Source: Budorcas taxicolor (Eukaryota > Chordata > Mammalia > Artiodactyla > Bovidae). From it: DNA of 64,000 nt. Below, piece by piece: positions 46,366-59,009 of this stretch. The stretch lies in assembly GCF_023091745.1 (NCBI RefSeq), contig NW_026291768.1, positions 62,001 to 126,000 of the forward strand, read 5' to 3'. The notes under the pieces are model-generated. The model saw only the letters and a program-made list of their open reading frames with translations. It was not told the origin of the DNA and did not search any database. The position numbers and the translations under genes are program-made. How positions within the stretch are numbered: position 1 is the first letter of the stretch; each line of letters opens with the position of its first letter.

Positions 46366-47770
46366 TGCCGCCCACAGCCTCCGCTCAGGGGAAGCAGCCC
46401 CTGTGCCAAGACCGGCAGGAGGCGCGGGGCGTCCCTGCCTGGAAGCCAAGTGCACGGTCCGCTTGGAAGCGAGCCTCCTTGGGAAGAGTCGAGGGAGCCA
46501 AGCCGCGTGCAGCTGCAAGCCCTGCTTGGGCCGAGCCGAGTGTGCCTCCAGGACGGCAGAGCTCCAGCTCTGCTCAGAGGCCGGATCTAGTCAAGTGCCT
46601 TGCGCGAGGCTGCTCTGCCCTGGGCGAGACTTGCCCAGGCTTGCCTCGCTGCTAGGCTTGCTGCCCGGGAAGGAGCAGGCTGTGCGATGCTGGGAGAGGC
46701 CACTGGCGCCTTCCTGGCCTCAGCTCCACTCCTGCCTTGCCTTTGCATCTAGGCCCCGGGCGTCCTTGGGGAAGGCTTAGGAGCCGGTGGCTTGCACACT
46801 GCCGAGCCCTCCAGCAGTGAGGCCTCTCGTAGAGGGGAGGGGAGGGCAAGTGCAGGGCTCCACCAGCGGTTGCTTGGCCGCCCAGACTCAGCGCCGCACG
46901 GAGAGCACAAGGCTCCCAGGTCCCCTGGCTGTGGTCTGCAGCCCCACACTCCCGGAGGCTGACTCCGTGGGCGCCCAGAAGGTGCCTGACAGACGTCAGG
47001 TCCCTAGCGCTCTGCTCCCCGGCAGAGACGTGTGCAGGGGGTGGGGCCTGCCCCTGCGTGTCTGGGCTCCCGCCGGCAGCCCCAGCTCCAGGGAAGCAGC
47101 CCCTGAGCCAAGACCTGTAGGGGGCGCGGGGCGCCCCCGCCTGGAAGCCTAGCGCACAGCATGCGGGAAGCGAGCCTCCTCGGGAGAAGAGGAGGCAGCC
47201 CAGCTGCGTGCGTCTGCACTCACTCCTTGGGCGGAGCCCAGTGAGCCTCCAGTACGGCAGAGCTCCAGCTCTGCTCAGAGGCCCGATCTGGCAGAGTTGC
47301 TGGCGTGAGGCTGCTCTGCCCTGGGCGAGCCTTGCCCAGACTTGCCTCGCTGCTAGGCTTCCTGCCCGGGAAGGAGCAGGCTGCGCCAGACAGGCAGACG
47401 CTCCTGGCGCCTTCCTGGCCTCAGCTCCACTCCTGCCTTGCCTTTGCACCTAGTCCCCAGGCGTCCTTGCGGAGGGCTTAGGGGCCGGTGGGGTGCACGC
47501 TGCCAAGCCCTCCAGCCGTGAGAGCTCTGTCTTAGGGAAGGGAATGGCAAGTGCAGGGCTCCTCCAGCGGTCGCTTGGCCGCCCAGACTCAGCACAGCAC
47601 GGAGAGCACCAGGCTTCCCAGGGCCCCTGGCTGTGGTCTGCAGCCCCACACACCCGGAGGCTGACTCCGTGAGCGCCCAGAAGGTGCCTGACAGACGTCA
47701 TTTCCCTAGTGCTCTCCCCACCAGCAGAGACGTGTGCAGGTGGTTGGGGCCTGCCCCTGCGTGTCTGGGC
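46366..47770. repeat. HOR unit 34
   Basis: Departures: 49G, 335C, 634G, 674G, 1167T, 1370T; a combination seen only here. Confidence 0.95.
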
Positions 47771-49175
47771 TGCCGCCCACAGCCTCCGCTCAGGGGAAGC
47801 AGCCCCTGTGCCAAGACCTGCAGGAGGCGCGGGGCGTCCCTGCCTGGAAGCCAAGTGCACGGTCCGCTTGGAAGCGAGCCTCCTTGGGAAGAGTCGAGGG
47901 AGCCAAGCCGCGTGCAGCTGCAAGCCCTGCTTGGGCCGAGCCGAGTGTGCCTCCAGGACGGCAGAGCTCCAGCTCTGCTCAGAGGCCGGATCTAGTCAAG
48001 TGCCTTGCGCGAGGCTGCTCTGCCCTGGGCGAGACTTGCCCAGGCTTGCCTCGCTGCTAGGCTTGCTGCCCGGGAAGGAGCAGGCTGTGCGATGCTGGGA
48101 GAGGTCACTGGCGCCTTCCTGGCCTCAGCTCCACTCCTGCCTTGCCTTTGCATCTAGGCCCCGGGCGTCCTTGGGGAAGGCTTAGGAGCCGGTGGCTTGC
48201 ACACTGCCGAGCCCTCCAGCAGTGAGGCCTCTCGTAGAGGGGAGGGGAGGGCAAGTGCAGGGCTCCACCAGCGGTTGCTTGGCCGCCCAGACTCAGCGCC
48301 GCACGGAGAGCACAAGGCTCCCAGGTCCCCTGGCTGTGGTCTGCAGCCCCACACTCCCGGAGGCTGACTCCGTGGGCGCCCAGAAGGTGCCTGACAGACG
48401 TCATGTCCCTAGCGCTCTGCTCCCCGGCAGAGACGTGTGCAGGGGGTGGGGCCTGCCCCTGCGTGTCTGGGCTCCCGCCGGCAGCCCCAGCTCCAGGGAA
48501 GCAGCCCCTGAGCCAAGACCTGTAGGGGGCGCGGGGCGCCCCCGCCTGGAAGCCTAGCGCACAGCATGCGGGAAGCGAGCCTCCTCGGGAGAAGAGGAGG
48601 CAGCCCAGCTGCGTGCGTCTGCACTCACTCCTTGGGCGGAGCCCAGTGAGCCTCCAGTACGGCAGAGCTCCAGCTCTGCTCAGAGGCCCGATCTGGCAGA
48701 GTTGCTGGCGTGAGGCTGCTCTGCCCTGGGCGAGCCTTGCCCAGACTTGCCTCGCTGCTAGGCTTCCTGCCCGGGAAGGAGCAGGCTGCGCCAGACAGGC
48801 AGACGCTCCTGGCGCCTTCCTGGCCTCAGCTCCACTCCTGCCTTGCCTTTGCACCTAGTCCCCAGGCGTCCTTGCGGAGGGCTTAGGGGCCGGTGGGGTG
48901 CACGCTGCCAAGCCCTCCAGCCGTGAGAGCTCTGTCATAGGGAAGGGAATGGCAAGTGCAGGGCTCCTCCAGCGGTCGCTTGGCCGCCCAGACTCAGCAC
49001 AGCACGGAGAGCACCAGGCTTCCCAGGGCCCCTGGCTGTGGTCTGCAGCCCCACACACCCGGAGGCTGACTCCGTGAGCGCCCAGAAGGTGCCTGACAGA
49101 CGTCATTTCCCTAGTGCTCTCCCCACCAGCAGAGACGTGGGCAGGTGGTTGGGGCCTGCCCCTGCGTGTCTGGGC
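47771..49175. repeat. HOR unit 35
   Basis: Departure: 674G only. Confidence 0.95.
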
Positions 49176-50580
49176 TGCCGCCCACAGCCTCCGCTCAGGG
49201 GAAGCAGCCCCTGTGCCAAGACCGGCAGGAGGCGCGGGGCGTCCCTGCCTGGAAGCCAAGTGCACGGTCCGCTTGGAAGCGAGCCTCCTTGGGAAGAGTC
49301 GAGGGAGCCAAGCCGCGTGCAGCTGCAAGCCCTGCTTGGGCCGAGCCGAGTGTGCCTCCAGGACGGCAGAGCTCCAGCTCTGCTCAGAGGCCGGATCTAG
49401 TCAAGTGCCTTGCGCGAGGCTGCTCTGCCCTGGGCGAGACTTGCCCAGGCTTGCCTCGCTGCTAGGCTTGCTGCCCGGGAAGGAGCAGGCTGTGCGATGC
49501 TGGGAGAGGTCACTGGCGCCTTCCTGGCCTCAGCTCCACTCCTGCCTTGCCTTTGCATCTAGGCCCCGGGCGTCCTTGGGGAAGGCTTAGGAGCCGGTGG
49601 CTTGCACACTGCCGAGCCCTCCAGCAGTGAGGCCTCTCGTAGAGGGGAGGGGAGGGCAAGTGCAGGGCTCCACCAGCGGTTGCTTGGCCGCCCAGACTCA
49701 GCGCCGCACGGAGAGCACAAGGCTCCCAGGTCCCCTGGCTGTGGTCTGCAGCCCCACACTCCCGGAGGCTGACTCCGTGGGCGCCCAGAAGGTGCCTGAC
49801 AGACGTCATGTCCCTAGCGCTCTGCTCCCCGGCAGAGACGTGTGCAGGGGGTGGGGCCTGCCCCTGCGTGTCTGGGCTCCCGCCGGCAGCCCCAGCTCCA
49901 GGGAAGCAGCCCCTGAGCCAAGACCTGTAGGGGGCGCGGGGCGCCCCCGCCTGGAAGCCTAGCGCACAGCATGCGGGAAGCGAGCCTCCTCGGGAGAAGA
50001 GGAGGCAGCCCAGCTGCGTGCGTCTGCACTCACTCCTTGGGCAGAGCCCAGTGAGCCTCCAGTACGGCAGAGCTCCAGCTCTGTTCAGAGGCCCGATCTG
50101 GCAGAGTTGCTGGCGTGAGGCTGCTCTGCCCTGGGCGAGCCTTGCCCAGACTTGCCTCGCTGCTAGGCTTCCTGCCCGGGAAGGAGCAGGCTGCGTCAGA
50201 CAGGCAGACGCTCCTGGCGCCTTCCTGGCCTCAGCTCCACTCCTGCCTTGCCTTTGCACCTAGTCCCCAGGCGTCCTTGCGGAGGGCTTAGGGGCCGGTG
50301 GGGTGCACGCTGCCAAGCCCTCCAGCCGTGAGAGCTCTGTCTTAGGGAAGGGAATGGCAAGTGCAGGGCTCCTCCAGCGGTCGCTTGGCCGCCCAGACTC
50401 AGCACAGCACGGAGAGCACCAGGCTTCCCAGGGCCCCTGGCTGTGGTCTGCAGCCCCACACACCCGGAGGCTGACTCCGTGAGCGCCCAGAAGGTGCCTG
50501 ACAGACGTCATTTCCCTAGTGCTCTCCCCACCAGCAGAGACGTGGGCAGGTGGTTGGGGCCTGCCCCTGCGTGTCTGGGC
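49176..50580. repeat. HOR unit 36
   Basis: Departures: 49G, 674G, 868A (private, CpG decay), 909T, 1021T, 1167T. Confidence 0.95.
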
Positions 50581-51985
50581 TGCCGCCCACAGCCTCCGCT
50601 CAGGGGAAGCAGCCCCTGTGCCAAGACCTGCAGGAGGCGCGGGGCGTTCCTGCCTGGAAGCCAAGTGCACGGTCCGCTTGGAAGCGAGCCTCCTTGGGAA
50701 GAGTCGAGGGAGCCAAGCGGCGTGCAGCTGCAAGCCCTGCTTGGGCCGAGCCGAGTGTGCCTCCAGGACGGCAGAGCTCCAGCTCTGCTCAGAGGCCGGA
50801 TCTAGTCAAGTGCCTTGCGCGAGGCTGCTCTGCCCTGGGCGAGACTTGCCCAGGCTTGCCTCGCTGCTAGGCTTGCTGCCCGGGAAGGAGCAGGCTGTGC
50901 GATGCTGGGAGAGGTCACTGGCGCCTTCCTGGCCTCAGCTCCACTCCTGCCTTGCCTTTGCATCTAGGCCCCGGGCGTCCTTGGGGAAGGCTTAGGAGCC
51001 GGTGGCTTGCACACTGCCGAGCCCTCCAGCAGTGAGGCCTCTCGTAGAGGGGAGGGGAGGGCAAGTGCAGGGCTCCACCAGCGGTTGCTTGGCCGCCCAG
51101 ACTCAGCGCCGCACGGAGAGCACAAGGCTCCCAGGTCCCCTGGCTGTGGTCTGCAGCCCCACACTCCCGGAGGCTGACTCCGTGGGCGCCCAGAAGGTGC
51201 CTGACAGACGTCATGTCCCTAGCGCTCTGCTCCCCGGCAGAGACGTGTGCAGGGGGTGGGGCCTGCCCCTGCGTGTCTGGGCTCCCGCCGGCAGCCCCAG
51301 CTCCAGGGAAGCAGCCCCTGAGCCAAGACCTGTAGGGGGCGCGGGGCGCCCCCGCCTGGAAGCCTAGCGCACAGCATGCGGGAAGCGAGCCTCCTCGGGA
51401 GAAGAGGAGGCAGCCCAGCTGCGTGCGTCTGCACTCACTCCTTGGGCGGAGCCCAGTGAGCCTCCAGTACGGCAGAGCTCCAGCTCTGCTCAGAGGCCCG
51501 ATCTGGCAGAGTTGCTGGCGTGAGGCTGTTCTGCCCTGGGCGAGCCTTGCCCAGACTTGCCTCGCTGCTAGGCTTCCTGCCCGGGAAGGAGCAGGCTGCG
51601 CCAGACAGGCAGACGCTCCTGGCGCCTTCCTGGCCTCAGCTCCACTCCTGCCTTGCCTTTGCACCTAGTCCCCAGGCGTCCTTGCGGAGGGCTTAGGGGC
51701 CGGTGGGGTGCACGCTGCCAAGCCCTCCAGCCGTGAGAGCTCTGTCATAGGGAAGGGAATGGCAAGTGCAGGGCTCCTCCAGCGGTCGCTTGGCCGCCCA
51801 GACTCAGCACAGCACGGAGAGCACCAGGCTTCCCAGGGCCCCTGGCTGTGGTCTGCAGCCCCACACACCCGGAGGCTGACTCCGTGAGCGCCCAGAAGGT
51901 GCCTGACAGACGTCATTTCCCTAGTGCTCTCCCCACCAGCAGAGACGTGGGCAGGTGGTTGGGGCCTGCCCCTGCGTGTCTGGGC
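50581..51985. repeat. HOR unit 37
   Basis: Departures: 67T (private), 139G, 674G, 949T (private). Confidence 0.95.
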
Positions 51986-53390
51986 TGCCGCCCACAGCCT
52001 CCGCTCAGGGGAAGCAGCCCCTGTGCCAAGACCGGCAGGAGGCGCGGGGCGTCCCTGCCTGGAAGCCAAGTGCACGGTCCGCTTGGAAGCGAGCCTCCTT
52101 GGGAAGAGTCGAGGGAGCCAAGCCGCGTGCAGCTGCAAGCCCTGCTTGGGCCGAGCCGAGTGTGCCTCCAGGACGGCAGAGCTCCAGCTCTGCTCAGAGG
52201 CCGGATCTAGTCAAGTGCCTTGCGCGAGGCTGCTCTGCCCTGGGCGAGACTTGCCCAGGCTTGCCTCGCTGCTAGGCTTGCTGCCCGGGAAGGAGCAGGC
52301 TGTGCGATGCTGGGAGAGGTCACTGGCGCCTTCCTGGCCTCAGCTCCACTCCTGCCTTGCCTTTGCATCTAGGCCCCGGGCGTCCTTGGGGAAGGCTTAG
52401 GAGCCGGTGGCTTGCACACTGCCGAGCCCTCCAGCAGTGAGGCCTCTCGTAGAGGGGAGGGGAGGGCAAGTGCAGGGCTCCACCAGCGGTTGCTTGGCCG
52501 CCCAGACTCAGCGCCGCACGGAGAGCACAAGGCTCCCAGGTCCCCTGGCTGTGGTCTGCAGCCCCACACTCCCGGAGGCTGACTCCGTGGGCGCCCAGAA
52601 GGTGCCTGACAGACGTCATGTCCCTAGCGCTCTGCTCCCCGGCAGAGACGTGTGCAGGGGGTGGGGCCTGCCCCTGCGTGTCTGGGCTCCCGCCGGCAGC
52701 CCCAGCTCCAGGGAAGCAGCCCCTGAGCCAAGACCTGTAGGGGGCGCGGGGCGCCCCCGCCTGGAAGCCTAGCGCACAGCATGCGGGAAGCGAGCCTCCT
52801 CGGGAGAAGAGGAGTCAGCCCAGCTGCGTGCGTCTGCACTCACTCCTTGGGCGGAGCCCAGTGAGCCTCCAGTACGGCAGAGCTCCAGCTCTGTTCAGAG
52901 GCCCGATCTGGCAGAGTTGCTGGCGTGAGGCTGCTCTGCCCTGGGCGAGCCTTGCCCAGACTTGCCTCGCTGCTAGGCTTCCTGCCCGGGAAGGAGCAGG
53001 CTGCGTCAGACAGGCAGACGCTCCTGGCGCCTTCCTGGCCTCAGCTCCACTCCTGCCTTGCCTTTGCACCTAGTCCCCAGGCGTCCTTGCGGAGGGCTTA
53101 GGGGCCGGTGGGGTGCACGCTGCCAAGCCCTCCAGCCGTGAGAGCTCTGTCTTAGGGAAGGGAATGGCAAGTGCAGGGCTCCTCCAGCGGTCGCTTGGCC
53201 GCCCAGACTCAGCACAGCACGGAGAGCACCAGGCTTCCCAGGGCCCCTGGCTGTGGTCTGCAGCCCCACACACCCGGAGGCTGACTCCGTGAGCGCCCAG
53301 AAGGTGCCTGACAGACGTCATTTTCCTAGTGCTCTCCCCACCAGCAGAGACGTGGGCAGGTGGTTGGGGCCTGCCCCTGCGTGTCTGGGC
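51986..53390. repeat. HOR unit 38
   Basis: Departures: 49G, 674G, 830T, 909T, 1021T, 1167T, 1339T (private). Confidence 0.95.
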
Positions 53391-54794
53391 TGCCGCCCAC
53401 AGCCTCCGCTCAGGGGAAGCAGCCCCTGTGCCAAGACCGGCAGGAGGCGCGGGGCGTCCCTGCCTGGAAGCCAAGTGCACGGTCCGCTTGGAAGCGAGCC
53501 TCCTTGGAAGAGTCGAGGGAGCCAAGCGGCGTGCAGCTGCAAGCCCTGCTTGGGCCGAGCCGAGTGTGCCTCCAGGACGGCAGAGCTCCAGCTCTGCTCA
53601 GAGGCCGGATCTAGTCAAGTGCCTTGCGCGAGGCTGCTCTGCCCTGGGCGAGACTTGCCCAGGCTTGCCTCGCTGCTAGGCTTGCTGCCCGGGAAGGAGC
53701 AGGCTGTGCGATGCTGGGAGAGGTCACTGGCGCCTTCCTGGCCTCAGCTCCACTCCTGCCTTGCCTTTGCATCTAGGCCCCGGGCGTCCTTGGGGAAGGC
53801 TTAGGAGCCGGTGGCTTGCACACTGCCGAGCCCTCCAGCAGTGAGGCCTCTCGTAGAGGGGAGGGGAGGGCAAGTGCAGGGCTCCACCAGCGGTTGCTTG
53901 GCCGCCCAGACTCAGCGCCGCACGGAGAGCACAAGGCTCCCAGGTCCCCTGGCTGTGGTCTGCAGCCCCACACTCCCGGAGGCTGACTCCGTGGGCGCCC
54001 AGAAGGTGCCTGACAGACGTCATGTCCCTAGCGCTCTGCTCCCCGGCAGAGACGTGTGCAGGGGGTGGGGCCTGCCCCTGCGTGTCTGGGCTCCCGCCGG
54101 CAGCCCCAGCTCCAGGGAAGCAGCCCCTGAGCCAAGACCTGTAGGGGGCGCGGGGCGCCCCCGCCTGGAAGCCTAGCGCACAGCATGCGGGAAGCGAGCC
54201 TCCTCGGGAGAAGAGGAGGCAGCCCAGCTGCGTGCGTCTGCACTCACTCCTTGGGCGGAGCCCAGTGAGCCTCCAGTACGGCAGAGCTCCAGCTCTGTTC
54301 AGAGGCCCGATCTGGCAGAGTTGCTGGCGTGAGGCTGCTCTGCCCTGGGCGAGCCTTGCCCAGACTTGCCTCGCTGCTAGGCTTCCTGCCCGGGAAGGAG
54401 CAGGCTGCGTCAGACAGGCAGACGCTCCTGGCGCCTTCCTGGCCTCAGCTCCACTCCTGCCTTGCCTTTGCACCTAGTCCCCAGGCGTCCTTGCGGAGGG
54501 CTTAGGGGCCGGTGGGGTGCACGCTGCCAAGCCCTCCAGCCGTGAGAGCTCTGTCTTAGGGAAGGGAATGGCAAGTGCAGGGCTCCTCCAGCGGTCGCTT
54601 GGCCGCCCAGACTCAGCACAGCACGGAGAGCACCAGGCTTCCCAGGGCCCCTGGCTGTGGTCTGCAGCCCCACACACCCGGAGGCTGACTCCGTGAGCGC
54701 CCAGAAGGTGCCTGACAGACGTCATTTCCCTAGTGCTCTCCCCACCAGCAGAGACGTGGGCAGGTGGTTGGGGCCTGCCCCTGCGTGTCTGGGC
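53391..54794. repeat. HOR unit 39 (1404 bp)
   Basis: Departures: 49G, one missing G at offset 116-118, 139G, 674G, 909T, 1021T, 1167T. The only unit not 1405 bp long. Confidence 0.95.
53504..53508. other. Single-base deletion, the only indel in the array
   Basis: All other A copies read CCTTGGGAAGAG here; unit 39 reads CCTTGGAAGAG, one G fewer in a GGG run. It shifts every later unit by -1. A homopolymer length error in the assembly is a real alternative. Confidence 0.8.
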
Positions 54795-56199
54795 TGCCGC
54801 CCACAGCCTCCGCTCAGGGGAAGCAGCCCCTGTGCCAAGACCTGCAGGAGGCGCGGGGCGTCCCTGCCTGGAAGCCAAGTGCACGGTCCGCTTGGAAGCG
54901 AGCCTCCTTGGGAAGAGTCGAGGGAGCCAAGCGGCGTGCAGCTGCAAGCCCTGCTTGGGCCGAGCCGAGTGTGCCTCCAGGACGGCAGAGCTCCAGCTCT
55001 GCTCAGAGGCCGGATCTAGTCAAGTGCCTTGCGCGAGGCTGCTCTGCCCTGGGCGAGACTTGCCCAGGCTTGCCTCGCTGCTAGGCTTGCTGCCCGGGAA
55101 GGAGCAGGCTGTGCGATGCTGGGAGAGGTCACTGGCCCCTTCCTGGCCTCAGCTCCACTCCTGCCTTGCCTTTGCATCTAGGCCCCGGGCGTCCTTGGGG
55201 AAGGCTTAGGAGCCGGTGGCTTGCACACTGCCGAGCCCTCCAGCAGTGAGGCCTCTCGTAGAGGGGAGGGGAGGGCAAGTGCAGGGCTCCACCAGCGGTT
55301 GCTTGGCCGCCCAGACTCAGCGCCGCACGGAGAGCACAAGGCTCCCAGGTCCCCTGGCTGTGGTCTGCAGCCCCACACTCCCGGAGGCTGACTCCGTGGG
55401 CGCCCAGAAGGTGCCTGACAGACGTCATGTCCCTAGCGCTCTGCTCCCCGGCAGAGACGTGTGCAGGGGGTGGGGCCTGCCCCTGCGTGTCTGGGCTCCC
55501 GCCGGCAGCCCCAGCTCCAGGGAAGCAGCCCCTGAGCCAAGACCTGTAGGGGGCGCGGGGCGCCCCCGCCTGGAAGCCTAGCGCACAGCATGCGGGAAGC
55601 GAGCCTCCTCGGGAGAAGAGGAGGCAGCCCAGCTGCGTGCGTCTGCACTCTCTCCTTGGGCGGAGCCCAGTGAGCCTCCAGTACGGCAGAGCTCCAGCTC
55701 TGCTCAGAGGCCCGATCTGGCAGAGTTGCTGGCGTGAGGCTGCTCTGCCCTGGGCGAGCCTTGCCCAGACTTGCCTCGCTGCTAGGCTTCCTGCCCGGGA
55801 AGGAGCAGGCTGCGCCAGACAGGCAGACGCTCCTGGCGCCTTCCTGGCCTCAGCTCCACTCCTGCCTTGCCTTTGCACCTAGTCCCCAGGCGTCCTTGCG
55901 GAGGGCTTAGGGGCCGGTGGGGTGCACGCTGCCAAGCCCTCCAGCCGTGAGAGCTCTGTCATAGGGAAGGGAATGGCAAGTGCAGGGCTCCTCCAGCGGT
56001 CGCTTGGCCGCCCAGACTCAGCACAGCACGGAGAGCACCAGGCTTCCCAGGGCCCCTGGCTGTGGTCTGCAGCCCCACACACCCGGAGGCTGACTCCGTG
56101 AGCGCCCAGAAGTTGCCTGACAGACGTCATTTCCCTAGTGCTCTCCCCACCAGCAGAGACGTGTGCAGGTGGTTGGGGCCTGCCCCTGCGTGTCTGGGC
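54795..56199. repeat. HOR unit 40
   Basis: Departures: 139G, 343C (private), 674G, 857T, 1319T (shared with unit 43), 1370T. Confidence 0.95.
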
Positions 56200-57604
56200 T
56201 GCCGCCCACAGCCTCCGCTCAGGGGAAGCAGCCCCTGTGCCAAGACCGGCAGGAGGCGCGGGGCGTCCCTGCCTGGAAGCCAAGTGCACGGTCCGCTTGG
56301 AAGCGTGCCTCCTTGGGAAGAGTCGAGGGAGCCAAGCCGCGTGCAGCTGCAAGCCCTGCTTGGGCCGAGCCGAGTGTGCCTCCAGGACGGCAGAGCTCCA
56401 GCTCTGCTCAGAGGCCGGATCTAGTCAAGTGCCTTGCGCGAGGCTGCTCTGCCCTGGGCGAGACTTGCCCAGGCTTGCCTCGCTGCTAGGCTTGCTGCCC
56501 GGGAAGGAGCAGGCTGTGCGATGCTGGGAGAGGCCACTGGCGCCTTCCTGGCCTCAGCTCCACTCCTGCCTTGCCTTTGCATCTAGGCCCCGGGCGTCCT
56601 TGGGGAATGCTTAGGAGCCGGTGGCTTGCACACTGCCGAGCCCTCCAGCAGTGAGGCCTCTCGTAGAGGGGAGGGGAGGGCAAGTGCAGGGCTCCACCAG
56701 CGGTTGCTTGGCCGCCCAGACTCAGCGCCGCACGGAGAGCACAAGGCTCCCAGGTCCCCTGGCTGTGGTCTGCAGCCCCACACTCCCGGAGGCTGACTCC
56801 GTGGGCGCCCAGAAGGTGCCTGACAGACGTCATGTCCCTAGCGCTCTGCTCCCCGGCAGAGACGTGTGCAGGTGGTGGGGCCTGCCCCTGCGTGTCTGGG
56901 CTCCCGCCGGCAGCCCCAGCTCCAGGGAAGCAGCGCCTGAGCCAAGACCTGTAGGGGGCGCGGGTCGCCCCCGCCTGGAAGCCTAGCGCACAGCATGCGG
57001 GAAGCGAGCCTCCTCGGGAGAAGAGGAGGCAGCCCAGCTGCGTGCGTCTGCACTCACTCCTTGGGCGGAGCCCAGTGAGCCTCCAGTACGGCAGAGCTCC
57101 AGCTCTGCTCAGAGGCCCGATCTGGCAGAGTTGCTGGCGTGAGGCTGCTCTGCCCTGGGCGAGCCTTGCCCAGACTTGCCTCGCTGCTAGGCTTCCTGCC
57201 CGGGAAGGAGCAGGCTGCGCCAGACAGGCAGACGCTCCTGGCGCCTTCCTGGCCTCAGCTCCACTCCTGCCTTGCCTTTGCACCTAGTCCCCAGGCGTCC
57301 TTGCGGAGGGCTTAGGGGCCGGTGGGGTGCACGCTGCCAAGCCCTCCAGCCGTGAGAGCTCTGTCATAGGGAAGGGAATGGCAAGTGCAGGGCTCCTCCA
57401 GCGGTCGCTTGGCCGCCCAGACTCAGCACAGCACGGAGAGCACCAGGCTTCCCAGGGCCCCTGGCTGTGGTCTGCAGCCCCACACACCCGGAGGCTGACT
57501 CCGTGAGCGCCCAGAAGGTGCCTGACAGACGTCATTTCCCTAGTGCTCTCCCCACCAGCAGAGACGTGTGCAGGTGGTTGGGGCCTGCCCCTGCGTGTCT
57601 GGGC
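56200..57604. repeat. HOR unit 41
   Basis: Departures: 49G, 107T, 335C, 409T, 736G, 766T, 1370T; 107, 409 and 766 are private. Confidence 0.95.
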
Positions 57605-59009
57605 TGCCGCCCACAGCCTCCGCTCAGGGGAAGCAGCCCCTGTGCCAAGACCTGCAGGAGGCGCGGGGCGTCCCTGCCTGGAAGCCAAGTGCACGGTCCG
57701 CTTGGAAGCGAGCCTCCTTGGGAAGAGTCGAGGGAGCCAAGCCGCGTGCAGCTGCAAGCCCTGCTTGGGCCGAGCCGAGTGTGCCTCCAGAACGGCAGAG
57801 CTCCAGCTCTGCTCAGAGGCCGGATCTAGTCAAGTGCCTTGCGCGAGGCTGCTCTGCCCTGGGCGAGACTTGCCCAGGCTTGCCTCGCTGCTAGGCTTGC
57901 TGCCCGGGAAGGAGCAGGCTGTGCGATGCTGGGAGAGGTCACTGGCGCCTTCCTGGCCTCAGCTCCACTCCTGCCTTGCCTTTGCATCTAGGCCCCGGGC
58001 GTCCTTGGGGAAGGCTTAGGAGCCGGTGGCTTGCACACTGCCGAGCCCTCCAGCAGTGAGGCCTCTCGTAGAGGGGAGGGGAGGGCAAGTGCAGGGCTCC
58101 ACCAGCGGTTGCTTGGCCGCCCAGACTCAGCGCCGCACGGAGAGCACAAGGCTCCCAGGTCCCCTGGCTGTGCTCTGCAGCCCCACACTCCCGGAGGCTG
58201 ACTCCGTGGGCGCCCAGAAGGTGCCTGACAGACGTCATGTCCCTAGCGCTCTGCTCCCCGGCAGAGACGTGTGCAGGTGGTGGGGCCTGCCCCTGCGTGT
58301 CTGGGCTCCCGCCGGCAGCCCCAGCTCCAGGGAAGCAGCGCCTGAGCCAAGACCTGTAGGGGGCGCGGGGCGCCCCCGCCTGGAAGCCTAGCGCACAGCA
58401 TGCGGGAAGCGAGCCTCCTCGGGAGAAGAGGAGGCAGCCCAGCTGCGTGCGTCTGCACTCACTCCTTGGGCGGAGCCCAGTGAGCCTCCAGTACGGCAGA
58501 GCTCCAGCTCTGCTCAGAGGCCCGATCTGGCAGAGTTGCTGGCGTGAGGCTGCTCTGCCCTGGGCGAGCCTTGCCCAGACTTGCCTCGCTGCTAGGCTTC
58601 CTGCCCGGGAAGGAGCAGGCTGCGCCAGACAGGCAGACGCTCCTGGCGCCTTCCTGGCCTCAGCTCCACTCCTGCCTTGCCTTTGCACCTAGTCCCCAGG
58701 CGTCCTTGCGGAGGGCTTAGGGGCCGGTGGGGTGCACGCTGCCAAGCCCTCCAGCCGTGAGAGCTCTGTCATAGGGAAGGGAATGGCAAGTGCAGGGCTC
58801 CTCCAGCGGTCGCTTGGCCGCCCAGACTCAGCACAGCACGGAGAGCACCAGGCTTCCCAGGGCCCCTGGCTGTGGTCTGCAGCCCCACACACCCGGAGGC
58901 TGACTCCGTGAGCGCCCAGAAGGTGCCTGACAGACGTCATTTCCCTAGTGCTCTCCCCACCAGCAGAGACGTGTGCAGGTGGTTGGGGCCTGCCCCTGCG
59001 TGTCTGGGC
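57605..59009. repeat. HOR unit 42
   Basis: Departures: 187A (private), 569C (shared only with unit 32), 736G, 1370T. Confidence 0.95.

Noticed and set aside
53253..53804. 183-codon frame in unit 39
   Set aside because: It is a fusion of two chance frames caused by the one-base deletion near 53,506.
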